From Paraburkholderia ginsengisoli NBRC 100965 (GTDB taxonomy: Bacteria; Pseudomonadota; Gammaproteobacteria; Burkholderiales; Burkholderiaceae), in assembly GCF_000739735.1 (NCBI RefSeq), contig NZ_BBJF01000017.1, forward strand, positions 147,908-211,907: a DNA stretch of 64,000 bases. The letters run 5' to 3'. The notes beneath the pieces are model-generated. The model ran no database searches. It was not told the origin of the DNA and saw only the letters and a program-made list of their open reading frames with translations. The position numbers and the translations under genes are program-made. How positions within the stretch are numbered: the first letter of the stretch is position 1; every line of letters starts with the position of its first letter. Below, one piece after another: positions 11,793 through 19,627 of the stretch.

Positions 11793-12933
11793 CCCGGTCT
11801 GCGCGCGGCGTGGCCGCGTTGCGCTGCGAACGCTCACGCAGGCGCATGCATGGAGCGAGGGCCGAGCGGCTCTCGCCGTCCTGGCCGTCTGCGTAGCGCT
11901 CGCAGCGTGCGCCGCGAAGCCGCTCGTGCCCTACGCAACGGACACACCGCCGCTGATACTCGTTCCCGCATCCCAGGCCGGCGTCCAGGACAAGCGGGCG
12001 CGATTCCGTGAAATCTACTGCGCGGTACTCGAAGCGCACGGCGCGGCGCTCCCCGATTACCGGCCTTGCGAAAGCGCACTCACACGCGTCGGCACCGAAC
12101 CGCCCGGCACCGGCGCGCCGGTCGTGCTGGGACAATCCACACGGCACCTCGTGGCGGCGGTGGTTGCCGGCATCGGATACGACTGCTTCAAACCGTGGCT
12201 CAACGCACCGGGCACCGTCACGACCCAGTTACGGCAAGCGGGCTACGACGGGTTCATGCTCGACGTCGACGGCTTGTCGAGTTCCGCCCACAATGCCCGC
12301 CAGATACGCGATGCCGTCATGGCGATGCCGCTGCCGGACGGACCCGCGCGAATCGTGCTGATCGGTTACTCGAAGGGGGCGCCCGACATCCTCGAGGCTG
12401 TCGTCGCCTATCCGGAGATCCGTAGCCGCGTGGCGGCCGTCGTCAGTGCGGCCGGTGCCGTCGGCGGCTCGCCGCTAGCGAACGACGCGGAGCAGTATCA
12501 GGCCGATTGGCTGCGGCACTTTCCTGGGGCGACCTGCACCTCGGGAGACGGCGGCGCGGTGCAGAGCCTGCGCCCCGCCACCCGCAAGGCGTGGCTCGCG
12601 CAGCATCCGCTGCCGGGCGAGCTGCGTTACTACTCGCTCGTGACGTTCCCTGAGCCGCAGCGTATATCGTCGATACTCGAGTCGAGTTACGACAAGCTCT
12701 CGCGCATCGATACGCGTAACGACAGCCAGGTGATCTTCTACGATCAGGTCGTGCCCGGAAGTTCGTTGCTCGGCTACGTCAACGCGGACCATTGGGCCCT
12801 GGCGGTGCCGATCGCCCGCTCTCACGCGACTATCGGCGCGCTGTTCGTCACGCAGAACGCTTACCCCCGTGAGGCGCTGACGGAGGCGATTCTGCATTTT
12901 CTGGAGGAAGATCTGCCGGCATCCGGAAAGTGA
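11779..12933 (+). CDS. Alpha/beta-hydrolase lipoprotein
   Basis: A 384-residue envelope protein with a signal ending in ALAAC (lipidated Cys at 44). The fold is alpha/beta hydrolase: RIVLIGYSKGAPDIL supplies the nucleophile elbow G-Y-S-K-G with Ser198, and a late VNADHWALAVP region could provide the acid and His. It overlaps the second LssY_C gene by 14 bases, so the three lipoproteins are translationally coupled. A lipase, esterase or peptidoglycan/lipid-directed hydrolase is possible; substrate unknown. Six or so Cys residues in the mature part suggest disulfides. Confidence 0.7.
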   Translation: MPANNPVCARRGRVALRTLTQAHAWSEGRAALAVLAVCVALAACAAKPLVPYATDTPPLILVPASQAGVQDKRARFREIYCAVLEAHGAALPDYRPCESALTRVGTEPPGTGAPVVLGQSTRHLVAAVVAGIGYDCFKPWLNAPGTVTTQLRQAGYDGFMLDVDGLSSSAHNARQIRDAVMAMPLPDGPARIVLIGYSKGAPDILEAVVAYPEIRSRVAAVVSAAGAVGGSPLANDAEQYQADWLRHFPGATCTSGDGGAVQSLRPATRKAWLAQHPLPGELRYYSLVTFPEPQRISSILESSYDKLSRIDTRNDSQVIFYDQVVPGSSLLGYVNADHWALAVPIARSHATIGALFVTQNAYPREALTEAILHFLEEDLPASGK

Positions 12934-13079
12934 AGCCCGGCGTGTCTCACGCCGCATATCGAACCTCATCGCCGGGCAGCGGTGCGGGCGCCCCTCGGCC
13001 GACTGGAAATGAGCTAAATAAAAGCCGCGAACTGTCGATAACATGTCCAGCCGCTTCCCTCCCAGCGGTTGGACCTAAC

Positions 13080-15149
13080 ATGCAGAGTTCTTATAACCTT
13101 TGGCTCGTGGCCATTTCGTTCGTCGTTGCGACACTGGCGTCGTACACGGCGCTCGATCTGACCGGCCGCATCTTCCTGCTGGCGTCGGCGCGGCAGCGGC
13201 ACGCGTGGCGGCTGGGCGGCGCGGCGGCGCTCGGGGTCGGCATCTGGTCGATGCACTTCATCGCGATGCTCGCGTTTTCGCTGCCGATCCCGCTCGGCTA
13301 CGATGCCGCGACCACCGCCTGTTCGCTCGGGCTGGCGATCGGCGCGTCGTATCTCGCGCTGTTCGCGACGACACGCTCGCGCCTCACGCCGCGCCGCCTG
13401 CTGGCCGGCGGCGTGCTGATGGGACTGGGCATCGCCGGCATGCACTACACCGGCATGGCAGCGTTGCAGATGGCGCCGGGCATCCGCTATCAGCCGGGCT
13501 GGTTCGCGGGATCGCTGGCGATCGCGATCGGCGCGTCGAGCGCCGCGCTGTATATGGCGCGCGCACTGAGTAACGACGCGCAGCGCCACGTCGTCCGCAA
13601 ACGTTTCGGTGCGGCGCTGGTGATGGGCGTCGCGATCAGCGGCATGCACTACACGGGCATGGCCGCCGCCGGCTTTGCGCCCGGCGCCGTGTGCGGCGCG
13701 GCCAAAGGCGTGGACGCCTCGTGGCTCGCTACCTCGGTGATCCTGCTGACGTTCGCCATCCTGATCGTCACGCTGATGCTGTCGCGTTTCGGCGCGCGCG
13801 CCACGTTCCTTGCGAGCGCGATCGCGAGGCTGAACGGACAGATCGTACGGCTCGCCAGATTCGATACCCTCACCGGCCTGCCGAACCGCAGCACGCTGAC
13901 CGAACGCATCGAACGCGCGCTGAGCGGCGCGCGCCGGCAGCGCTCGACGTTCGCGATCCTCTTCATGGATCTGGACGGCTTCAAGACCATCAACGATTCG
14001 CTCGGCCACTCGGCGGGCGACGCCGTGCTGACCGCGTTCGCGCAACGCCTGCAGCAATGCGTGCGCGCGCACGACACCGTCGCGCGACTGGGCGGCGACG
14101 AGTTCGTCGTGCTGGCCGAACACCTCGGCTCGCGCGAGGACGCGGGCGCGCTGGCCGAAGGCGTGCTCGAACGGATGCGCCGCGGCACGTGGACCGACTC
14201 GCAGCCGCTGCAGGTGATGCCGAGCATCGGCATCGCGCTCTATCCGCACGACGGCGATTCGGTCGAAACGCTGCTGAAACACGCGGACGCGGCGATGTAC
14301 GAAGCCAAGCGCGCGGGCCGCAGCACCTATCGCTTCTTCGAGCGCAGCATGAACGAGGCGGCCACGCGCACGCTGCAGATTCAGAACGCGCTGCACGACG
14401 GACTCGTCGCCGGCCATTTCTCGCTGCATTTCCAGCCCAAGTTTCACGGCGGCGGCGACTCGCTGGCGGGCGCCGAGGCGTTGATCCGTTTGCATGACCC
14501 GCAGCTCGGCGCATTGACGCCGCTCGAATTCATTCCGGTCGCCGAGCGCTCGGGGCAGATCGTGCAGATCGGCTACTGGGTCGTGCGCGAGACCTGCCGC
14601 CAAATTCGCGGCTGGATCGACCAGGGTCTGCCGCCGATGAAAATCGCGGTCAACCTGTCGCCGCGCCAGTTGCTGCAGCCGAATCTCGTCGCGACCATGC
14701 TCGATATCGTCAAGGCCGAAGGCGTCGCGTGCGAGCAGATCATGTTCGAGATCACCGAGACCGTGGCGATGCAGGACGCTCCGCGCACCATCGAAATGAT
14801 CCGCGCGTTCCAGGCGAGCGGCTTCGAGATCGCGATCGACGATTTCGGCACCGGCTATTCGAGCCTCGCCTATCTGCAGCGTTTTCGCGTGAAGCAGTTG
14901 AAGATCGACCGCTTCTTCACCAACGGACTCGACGAGCACGGCGCGGAAGGCAGCGCGATCGTCTCGGCGATCATCGCGCTCGCGCACTCGCTGGAAATGG
15001 ACGTGGTGGCCGAAGGCGTCGAAACCGAATCGCAACTCGACAAGCTCAGGTCGATGATGTGCGACGAGATGCAAGGCTTCCTGCTCGGCAAACCCGTCAG
15101 CGCCGACGACTTCGGCGAACTGCTCAGGGGAAGAATGATGGCTGCGTGA
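13080..15149 (+). CDS. MHYT-GGDEF-EAL cyclic-di-GMP enzyme
   Basis: A 689-residue inner-membrane protein. The N-terminal MHYT sensor has seven predicted helices and three motifs (SMHF at 57-60, MHYT at 121-124 and 189-192), proposed in this family to bind copper and sense diatomic gases. The diguanylate cyclase domain has an intact GGDEF (338-342) and an RxxD inhibitory site (RAHD, 329-332). The EAL domain keeps EAL (466-468), the ITET, DDFGTGYSS and KIDRFF motifs and EGVE, so phosphodiesterase activity is expected. Both domains look catalytically complete. It stands alone, 147 bases after the lipoprotein operon. Confidence 0.92.
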   Translation: MQSSYNLWLVAISFVVATLASYTALDLTGRIFLLASARQRHAWRLGGAAALGVGIWSMHFIAMLAFSLPIPLGYDAATTACSLGLAIGASYLALFATTRSRLTPRRLLAGGVLMGLGIAGMHYTGMAALQMAPGIRYQPGWFAGSLAIAIGASSAALYMARALSNDAQRHVVRKRFGAALVMGVAISGMHYTGMAAAGFAPGAVCGAAKGVDASWLATSVILLTFAILIVTLMLSRFGARATFLASAIARLNGQIVRLARFDTLTGLPNRSTLTERIERALSGARRQRSTFAILFMDLDGFKTINDSLGHSAGDAVLTAFAQRLQQCVRAHDTVARLGGDEFVVLAEHLGSREDAGALAEGVLERMRRGTWTDSQPLQVMPSIGIALYPHDGDSVETLLKHADAAMYEAKRAGRSTYRFFERSMNEAATRTLQIQNALHDGLVAGHFSLHFQPKFHGGGDSLAGAEALIRLHDPQLGALTPLEFIPVAERSGQIVQIGYWVVRETCRQIRGWIDQGLPPMKIAVNLSPRQLLQPNLVATMLDIVKAEGVACEQIMFEITETVAMQDAPRTIEMIRAFQASGFEIAIDDFGTGYSSLAYLQRFRVKQLKIDRFFTNGLDEHGAEGSAIVSAIIALAHSLEMDVVAEGVETESQLDKLRSMMCDEMQGFLLGKPVSADDFGELLRGRMMAA

Positions 15150-15262
15150 GCATGCCTGTCCTGTGAACCACGCAGCGCCGTGGTCAGCCGAGTAGCGACC
15201 CACCGCACGACCCCGTTGACGACGAACAATCCAGAACAAACACATCCGGTGGTGGAGAATTC

Positions 15263-16072
15263 ATGCAATTCGACGTAGCGACGTTCACCTCGTTGTGCCT
15301 GATTACATTCGTATGCTGCGCGCTGATCACGGCCGCGTTGTCGCGGATGTTCAAGCAGACCGCCGCGCTGCGCTTCTGGGCAGCCGGCTTCTTTCTGCTC
15401 GCGACGTCGTCGGTGTGTTTCGCACTGCACCGCACGTGGCGCTTCGATCTGCTGTTGCTCGTCACCGCGACGCTCGCGCTGCAAAGTCGCATTCTGCTGT
15501 GGGCCGGCACGCGCGAACTGTTCGGCGCGAGTGCGCCATGGCGCGCCGGGCTCGGCGTGACCGTGGTGTTCTGCGTGCTGTACGGCGCCGCGCTGATGCT
15601 CAAGGCGCCGGTCGCGCTGCGCGCGTCGCTGCTCGCGCTGTTCTTCCTGCCGGTCCGGGTCGCCACGCTCTATGAAGTGTGCCGCCGGCGCCGTCCGCAT
15701 CTCGGCGCGGCGCGCGTGATGGTGGTGATCGGCGGGACGATCACGTCGCTCAACGCGATCGTGCCGCTGAGTCTCGTGCTGCTCGACCGCACCAATCTGT
15801 CGCTGCTGCTCGGCAATCCGCAGACCACCTCGGCGCTTTACGCGGTGGTGTTCGCGGGCGACCTGCTGCTGGCGAGCGGATTGATCGTGCTGGCGTTCAA
15901 ACTGGTGACTGTCGAGCGCGACATGCTCGCGACGCTCGATCGCCGCACATCCGTGCACCTCGCGACGAGCCGCGCAATCCGCACGCGGCATACCGCGCGC
16001 ACGACATGGGGCGACCTGGGCGGCCACCAGGACATCGCGCCGCACGCCACCTCGCTGCCGCACGCCGTCTGA
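15263..16072 (+). CDS. Membrane sensor module of a diguanylate cyclase, GGDEF domain lost
   Basis: A 269-residue protein with about seven hydrophobic segments from residue 8 to 215, resembling MASE-type sensor modules. The last helix is followed by LVTVERDMLATLDRRTS, which looks like the linker and opening of a GGDEF domain (typically ER...LATLDPLTGLPNR). The following 40 residues are basic and unrelated to GGDEF, and only 40 bases separate the stop from the next gene. I infer a truncated cyclase whose sensor half survives. GTGGAGAATTC supplies a ribosome site for the ATG. Confidence 0.65.
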   Translation: MQFDVATFTSLCLITFVCCALITAALSRMFKQTAALRFWAAGFFLLATSSVCFALHRTWRFDLLLLVTATLALQSRILLWAGTRELFGASAPWRAGLGVTVVFCVLYGAALMLKAPVALRASLLALFFLPVRVATLYEVCRRRRPHLGAARVMVVIGGTITSLNAIVPLSLVLLDRTNLSLLLGNPQTTSALYAVVFAGDLLLASGLIVLAFKLVTVERDMLATLDRRTSVHLATSRAIRTRHTARTTWGDLGGHQDIAPHATSLPHAV

Positions 16073-16112
16073 CGCACAACGCGAAGCACCGTTCGACGCA
16101 CCACGCGGCCGC

Positions 16113-16565
16113 CTAGCCGGCCTTGCGTTCCTTGCGCTCGTCGCGCGACGACTCATCCACCGCGACCAGCAACGGCGGCGCGGCCTGCATGGCCTGCGCC
16201 GCTTCGCGCCTCGTGAGCTTGCCGTCGACAGACGCGCCGCAATCCATCCTCAGTTGCTGGTAGTAGATGTTGCCGGTCACATGCGCGTTGGCCTGCAACT
16301 CGACGAAGTGATCGGCGATCAGATCGCCGACGATCCTGCCGTTGACCACCACGTCGTAACCGTGCACGTTGCCTTCGATCGAGCCGCGCTCGCTCAGCAC
16401 CAGCAGTGTCTGGGTGCCGGGCGCGCCGCTGACGTTGCCCTGCACGTGGCCGTCCATGCGCAGACCTTCGCTGAACTGAAGGTCGCCGGTGATCCGCACG
16501 TCGTGGGCGATCAGGGTGGCGAGCTTGGTCTGTTCGATGCCCGCGCGTTTTCTCTTGCTGAACAT
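16113..16565 (-). CDS. Bactofilin, polymer-forming cytoskeletal protein
   Basis: A 150-residue cytoplasmic scaffold protein. The core from about residue 18 to 120 is the short repetitive bactofilin beta-helix: ITGDLQFSEGLRMDGHVQGN, then IEGNVHGYDVVVNGRIVGD, then HVTGNIYYQQLRMDCGASVDG. Flanking ends are polar and disordered, as usual. Bactofilins polymerise without nucleotide and often position peptidoglycan hydrolases. An M23 peptidase gene sits two genes upstream in the same orientation, which supports a shared role in cell-wall shape. Confidence 0.93.
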   Translation of the reverse strand: MFSKRKRAGIEQTKLATLIAHDVRITGDLQFSEGLRMDGHVQGNVSGAPGTQTLLVLSERGSIEGNVHGYDVVVNGRIVGDLIADHFVELQANAHVTGNIYYQQLRMDCGASVDGKLTRREAAQAMQAAPPLLVAVDESSRDERKERKAG

Positions 16566-16622
16566 AACGGTTTATCTATCCTCGAAAATGAAAGAGTCGT
16601 CGCGTGATGGTTGGGCTTCGGC

Positions 16623-17018
16623 TCAACGGCGCGACGCCGGTTGCGCCTTGCTCTGCCCGCGCAGAAACCGCACCTCGGCGTCGAGCCGGGCGACATCGGC
16701 GGCCGCGCTGTCGGCCGTCTTCTGCACGGCGGCGCGCGCGGCCGACTCCTGCTCCAGCGCGAGCCGCGTGCGGGCGAGTTCGGTCTGCTGCTGGCTTTCG
16801 TCGACGGGTTCAGACGCGCACTGCCCCGCCGCCGCGCCGCCGCGCTGTGCATGCCACGCGGCCAGCGACGCCGCGCCGACCAGCGCGCCGAGCACGCACG
16901 CCCCGGCCCACATGAGTGCGCGCACGGCCAGCGGCCGCGCGGGCTGCAGCGTGTAGGCGCGCCGGCTCAGCGCGTCCCCGGCGCGGGTGATCCGCCGGCC
17001 GAGCCATCGGTTAGCCAT
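16623..17018 (-). CDS. Membrane-anchored coiled-coil protein of bactofilin/M23 operon
   Basis: A 131-residue protein: basic N-terminus, one transmembrane helix (about 33-54, ALMWAGACVLGALVGAASLAAW) and a C-terminal coiled coil (about 72-120) rich in Gln, Glu, Ala and Arg. It overlaps the end of the M23 peptidase gene by 8 bases and lies 57 bases before the bactofilin gene, so the three probably act together. The coiled coil could link the peptidase or the cell envelope to the bactofilin polymer; this is inference. No family name recognised. Confidence 0.7.
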   Translation of the reverse strand: MANRWLGRRITRAGDALSRRAYTLQPARPLAVRALMWAGACVLGALVGAASLAAWHAQRGGAAAGQCASEPVDESQQQTELARTRLALEQESAARAAVQKTADSAAADVARLDAEVRFLRGQSKAQPASRR

Positions 17019-17979
17019 GAGGCGCGGGCGCGAATAGCGCGAGATAGTCGACCGGATTGACCGGCGCGCCGTTGACCAGCACTTCGAAATGCAGATGCGG
17101 ACCGGTGGACCGGCCGGTCGAGCCGACGTCGGCCAGATACTGGCGCGGCAGCACCAGATCGCCGACGTGGGCGACGATCCGCGACGCGTGCCCGTAACGG
17201 GTCATCAGCCCGTTGCCATGATCGATTTCGACCGCGTTGCCATAGCCCCCTTTTTCGCCGGCGAACACCACGCGGCCGCCCGCCGCCGCCAGAATCGGCG
17301 TGCCGGTTCTCGCGACCAGGTCGATGCCCGGGTGGAAGCTCAAGCGATGCGTGAACGGATCGGTGCGGTTGCCGAACGGCGAGCCGAAGCGCGCGCCGTC
17401 GGCGGGCATGCGGCCGGGAAAGGCGGCATAGGCGAGCGCGTGATCGGCGGTTTGCTGTTCGAGCGCCGACAGCGTCGCGGCGAGGCAATCGAGTTGCCGG
17501 CGTGTGCGTTCGGTATCGGCCTGGCCGCGCGCTTGCGGCACGAGCTCGCTGCAATGCCGGGGCGGCAGCGCGGGACCGCCCGCGCCGTCGGTGGCGGACA
17601 GCTCGGCAGTCGACGCCGCCGGCATGGCCGGCGCGGCCGCCGCGCGCGGCGCCGGCCGTGGCGTATTCAGACGCGCTTCGAAATCGCGCAGCGCGCCGAC
17701 CTGCGCTGTTAGCCGCGCGATGCGCGGCTCGATCTGCGCGACCGACGCGCTCAGCTTGCCCAGTTGATCGATCGCGTAATCGTGCTCGACGCGGTTCGCG
17801 GTTTGCGCGCCGCCCGCGTCGTGCGCGGGCCAGTGCCTGCCGATCGCAACGCCCCCGGCGAGCGCCAATACGGCCGCACCGCATGCCGCGCCCAGCGCGA
17901 TCGACAGCGCGGTGCGGCGCGTGACGAAACTGACCGAGCCGCTGGAAATCCGGCTGCCGACGCTAAACACGGAAGCCAT
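17011..17979 (-). CDS. M23 family membrane-anchored metalloendopeptidase
   Basis: A 322-residue peptidase with an N-terminal transmembrane anchor (about 25-47), a helical region with heptad-like character, and a C-terminal M23 domain. Zinc and catalytic residues are visible as HPGID (His216, Asp220), YGHAS (His264) and HLHFE (His295, His297). The family cuts glycyl or DD-peptide links in peptidoglycan. The ATG at 17979 is chosen for its GAGGAGTCGCTG upstream. It heads a three-gene operon ending in a bactofilin, as in cell-curvature modules such as those of Helicobacter and Caulobacter relatives. Confidence 0.9.
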   Translation of the reverse strand: MASVFSVGSRISSGSVSFVTRRTALSIALGAACGAAVLALAGGVAIGRHWPAHDAGGAQTANRVEHDYAIDQLGKLSASVAQIEPRIARLTAQVGALRDFEARLNTPRPAPRAAAAPAMPAASTAELSATDGAGGPALPPRHCSELVPQARGQADTERTRRQLDCLAATLSALEQQTADHALAYAAFPGRMPADGARFGSPFGNRTDPFTHRLSFHPGIDLVARTGTPILAAAGGRVVFAGEKGGYGNAVEIDHGNGLMTRYGHASRIVAHVGDLVLPRQYLADVGSTGRSTGPHLHFEVLVNGAPVNPVDYLALFAPAPHG

Positions 17980-18215
17980 CAGCGACTCCTCGCGCGCGCT
18001 CGACCCGCTCCTCGAAGCCGGGGGTACGCGCTGCGGCACAGGTCGACGAACATCGGAGCGTTCGACGCGCCCGGCATGCGACGCGTGGAGAAACGGGACA
18101 GGACTGACTGCATAGGGCATCGGCCGGAGACGGACCGGCGTCGATCGGAACCAGGGGGCGTCGATTATCGCCCGGCTGCGCTAAGCCTCATCTCAAATAC
18201 TGGACGATGCTTAGA

Positions 18216-18251
18216 CATGCAAAACACAGGCCGTCGGCCGTGTTTTGCATG
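18216..18251 (-). terminator. Strong intrinsic terminator after the dapA-like gene
   Basis: A 12-bp perfect stem (CATGCAAAACAC at 18216-18227 with GTGTTTTGCATG at 18240-18251) is extended by GGCC/GGCC around a GTC loop, with one bulged A. The A4 and T4 runs inside the stem allow termination in both directions. It lies 19 bases past the stop of the minus-strand synthase and upstream of the M23 operon. Confidence 0.8.
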
Positions 18252-18269
18252 CACCGCGTCACGTCACGA

Positions 18270-19187
18270 TCAGGCCGACATTTCGGCATCCTTCGCGATT
18301 TCATTGGGCTCATCCAGCGCCTTGAGCCTCGCCACGAGCGCGTCGCTGGCGCGCGTCATCGGCATGCGCAGTTCGTTGCGGATCAGCCCTTGCGCGGCGA
18401 GCAGCGCCTTCACCGGCGCGGGGTTCGGTTCGGCGAACGCCGCCTGGATCAGCGGCGCGAGCGCATGAAAAAGACGCCGCCCGTCGTCGAGCCGGCCATG
18501 GGTCAACGCGCGATACAGCGCAACGAAGCGCTCGGGCCGCAGATGCGCGGACGCCGCGATCGCCCCACTGCCGCCCAGACACAAGGTGGTGAAGATCGCC
18601 ACGTCCTCGCCGGCGAGCACTTGCAAGCGCCCGTCGCGGATCAGCGCGAGCGTGGTATCGAGCGACCCCGCGCAATCCTTCACGGCCTGGATTCGCGGAT
18701 GCGCGGCGAGCGTGAGCAGCGTGTCCAGTTCGAGTCGCACGCCGGTTCGGTACGGGATGTCGTAGAGCACGACCGGCTTGTCGCTGGCATCGGCCAGTGC
18801 GGTGAAGTGGCCGATGATGCCTGCTTGCGAGGGCCGGATGTAGTACGGCGCGGCGATCAGCACGCCGGCGATCGGCAGCGCGTTCAATTGCTCGATGCGC
18901 TCCAGCATGCTCGCGGTGTGATTGCCCGATACGCCGACGAGCACGGGCAGCGGCCGCGCGCCGGTTGCCCCCGGTTCGCCGCGAGCAGCGTCGAGGATCG
19001 TCGCCAGCACCGCATCCTGTTCGGCGGCATCGAGCGCAGCGGGCTCGCCGGTCGTTCCCAGCGCGACCAGCCCGGCGGCGCCCGCATCGGCATAACGGCG
19101 CACCAGCGAGCGCAGCGCGGCGTGATCGACCGCGCCGTCGGCGAACGGCGTAATGAGCGGAATCCAGATACCCGAAAAATCAGACAT
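18270..19187 (-). CDS. dapA: Dihydrodipicolinate synthase family protein (DapA-like)
   Basis: A 305-residue TIM-barrel class I aldolase. It carries the pyruvate-binding TTGE (45-48), the catalytic Tyr in YDIPYRTG (Tyr143) and the Schiff-base Lys in VKDC (Lys171). Arg148 (YRTG) corresponds to the aspartate-semialdehyde carboxylate contact of true DapA. Length is slightly above the 292 of E. coli. It would condense pyruvate with aspartate semialdehyde for lysine and peptidoglycan synthesis. It stands alone, so a paralogue acting on other aldehydes is possible. Confidence 0.85.
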   Translation of the reverse strand: MSDFSGIWIPLITPFADGAVDHAALRSLVRRYADAGAAGLVALGTTGEPAALDAAEQDAVLATILDAARGEPGATGARPLPVLVGVSGNHTASMLERIEQLNALPIAGVLIAAPYYIRPSQAGIIGHFTALADASDKPVVLYDIPYRTGVRLELDTLLTLAAHPRIQAVKDCAGSLDTTLALIRDGRLQVLAGEDVAIFTTLCLGGSGAIAASAHLRPERFVALYRALTHGRLDDGRRLFHALAPLIQAAFAEPNPAPVKALLAAQGLIRNELRMPMTRASDALVARLKALDEPNEIAKDAEMSA

Positions 19188-19278
19188 GTTTCTACCTCGA
19201 TGACGCGACCGTATCGATTCCGTTCAGCGGTACGAGGGAAAACTCAGGACAGGCCGCAGGCGGGCGGTTGACCGGCTA

Positions 19279-19337
19279 TTCCGTCGCACATCTGACGACG
19301 GAACAGCGTGCTCCGGTCAGATGAGCGGCTGTTTTTT
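19279..19337 (+). other. Pseudoknot-like inverted repeats between dapA-like and ATCase genes
   Basis: TTCCGTC (19279-19285) pairs with GACGGAA (19297-19303). The loop contains CATCTGAC (19289-19296), which is perfectly complementary to GTCAGATG (19316-19323). The arrangement is that of an H-type pseudoknot, and T6 follows at 19332-19337. It lies in 440 bases with no gene, in the 5' region of both divergent genes. It could be a leader RNA fold or chance in GC-rich DNA. Confidence 0.3.
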
Positions 19338-19552
19338 GGCTTTGGCGCCGACGTTCGGGCGGTTCGAGCGGTGGCTCGAACTGTCGTTCGTGCTGCTGCG
19401 AACGCGCGACTCGTCCGCGCGCGCCACCGCGACGCTTGACGAAGCGTCATCGGCGAGGGTCGACGGGCGGAGTCGGAACGTGGGGCCGGAGTGCATGAGC
19501 CGCAGTGTAACCGGCTGCGACGCCGTCTGGCAAAGCGCGTCCCGAAAAGCGC

Positions 19553-19580
19553 TTGACTTCTCCCGCCAGCGAACTAATAT
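19553..19580 (+). promoter_or_regulatory. Sigma-70 promoter of the ATCase gene
   Basis: TTGACT (19553-19558) and TAATAT (19575-19580) are separated by 16 bases, a near-consensus housekeeping promoter. Predicted transcription starts about 19587, giving a leader of some 40 bases before the ATG at 19628. Confidence 0.7.
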
Positions 19581-19597
19581 ACGCACCGCGTACATTA
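19575..19597. promoter_or_regulatory. Candidate operator overlapping the ATCase -10 box
   Basis: TAATATACGC (19575-19584), spacer ACC, and GCGTACATTA (19588-19597) form ten-base arms with one mismatch. The palindrome covers the -10 box and likely transcription start, the classic place for a repressor site. The binding protein is unknown; the HTH-like N-terminus of the ATCase itself is one candidate. Confidence 0.55.
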
Positions 19598-19627
19598 ACC
19601 GCCCACCCCTTCCCGACAGGTGCCGCC

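Noticed and set aside
13014..15245. A 743-codon minus-strand open frame opposite the MHYT-GGDEF-EAL gene
   Set aside because: It mirrors the codons of a well-conserved gene in GC-rich DNA, has low-complexity Arg/Ala/His composition and no domain signature.
15263..16112. A possible frameshifted GGDEF domain after the sensor module
   Set aside because: Only 40 bases follow the stop before the bactofilin gene, and no GGDEF-like sequence appears in any frame there.
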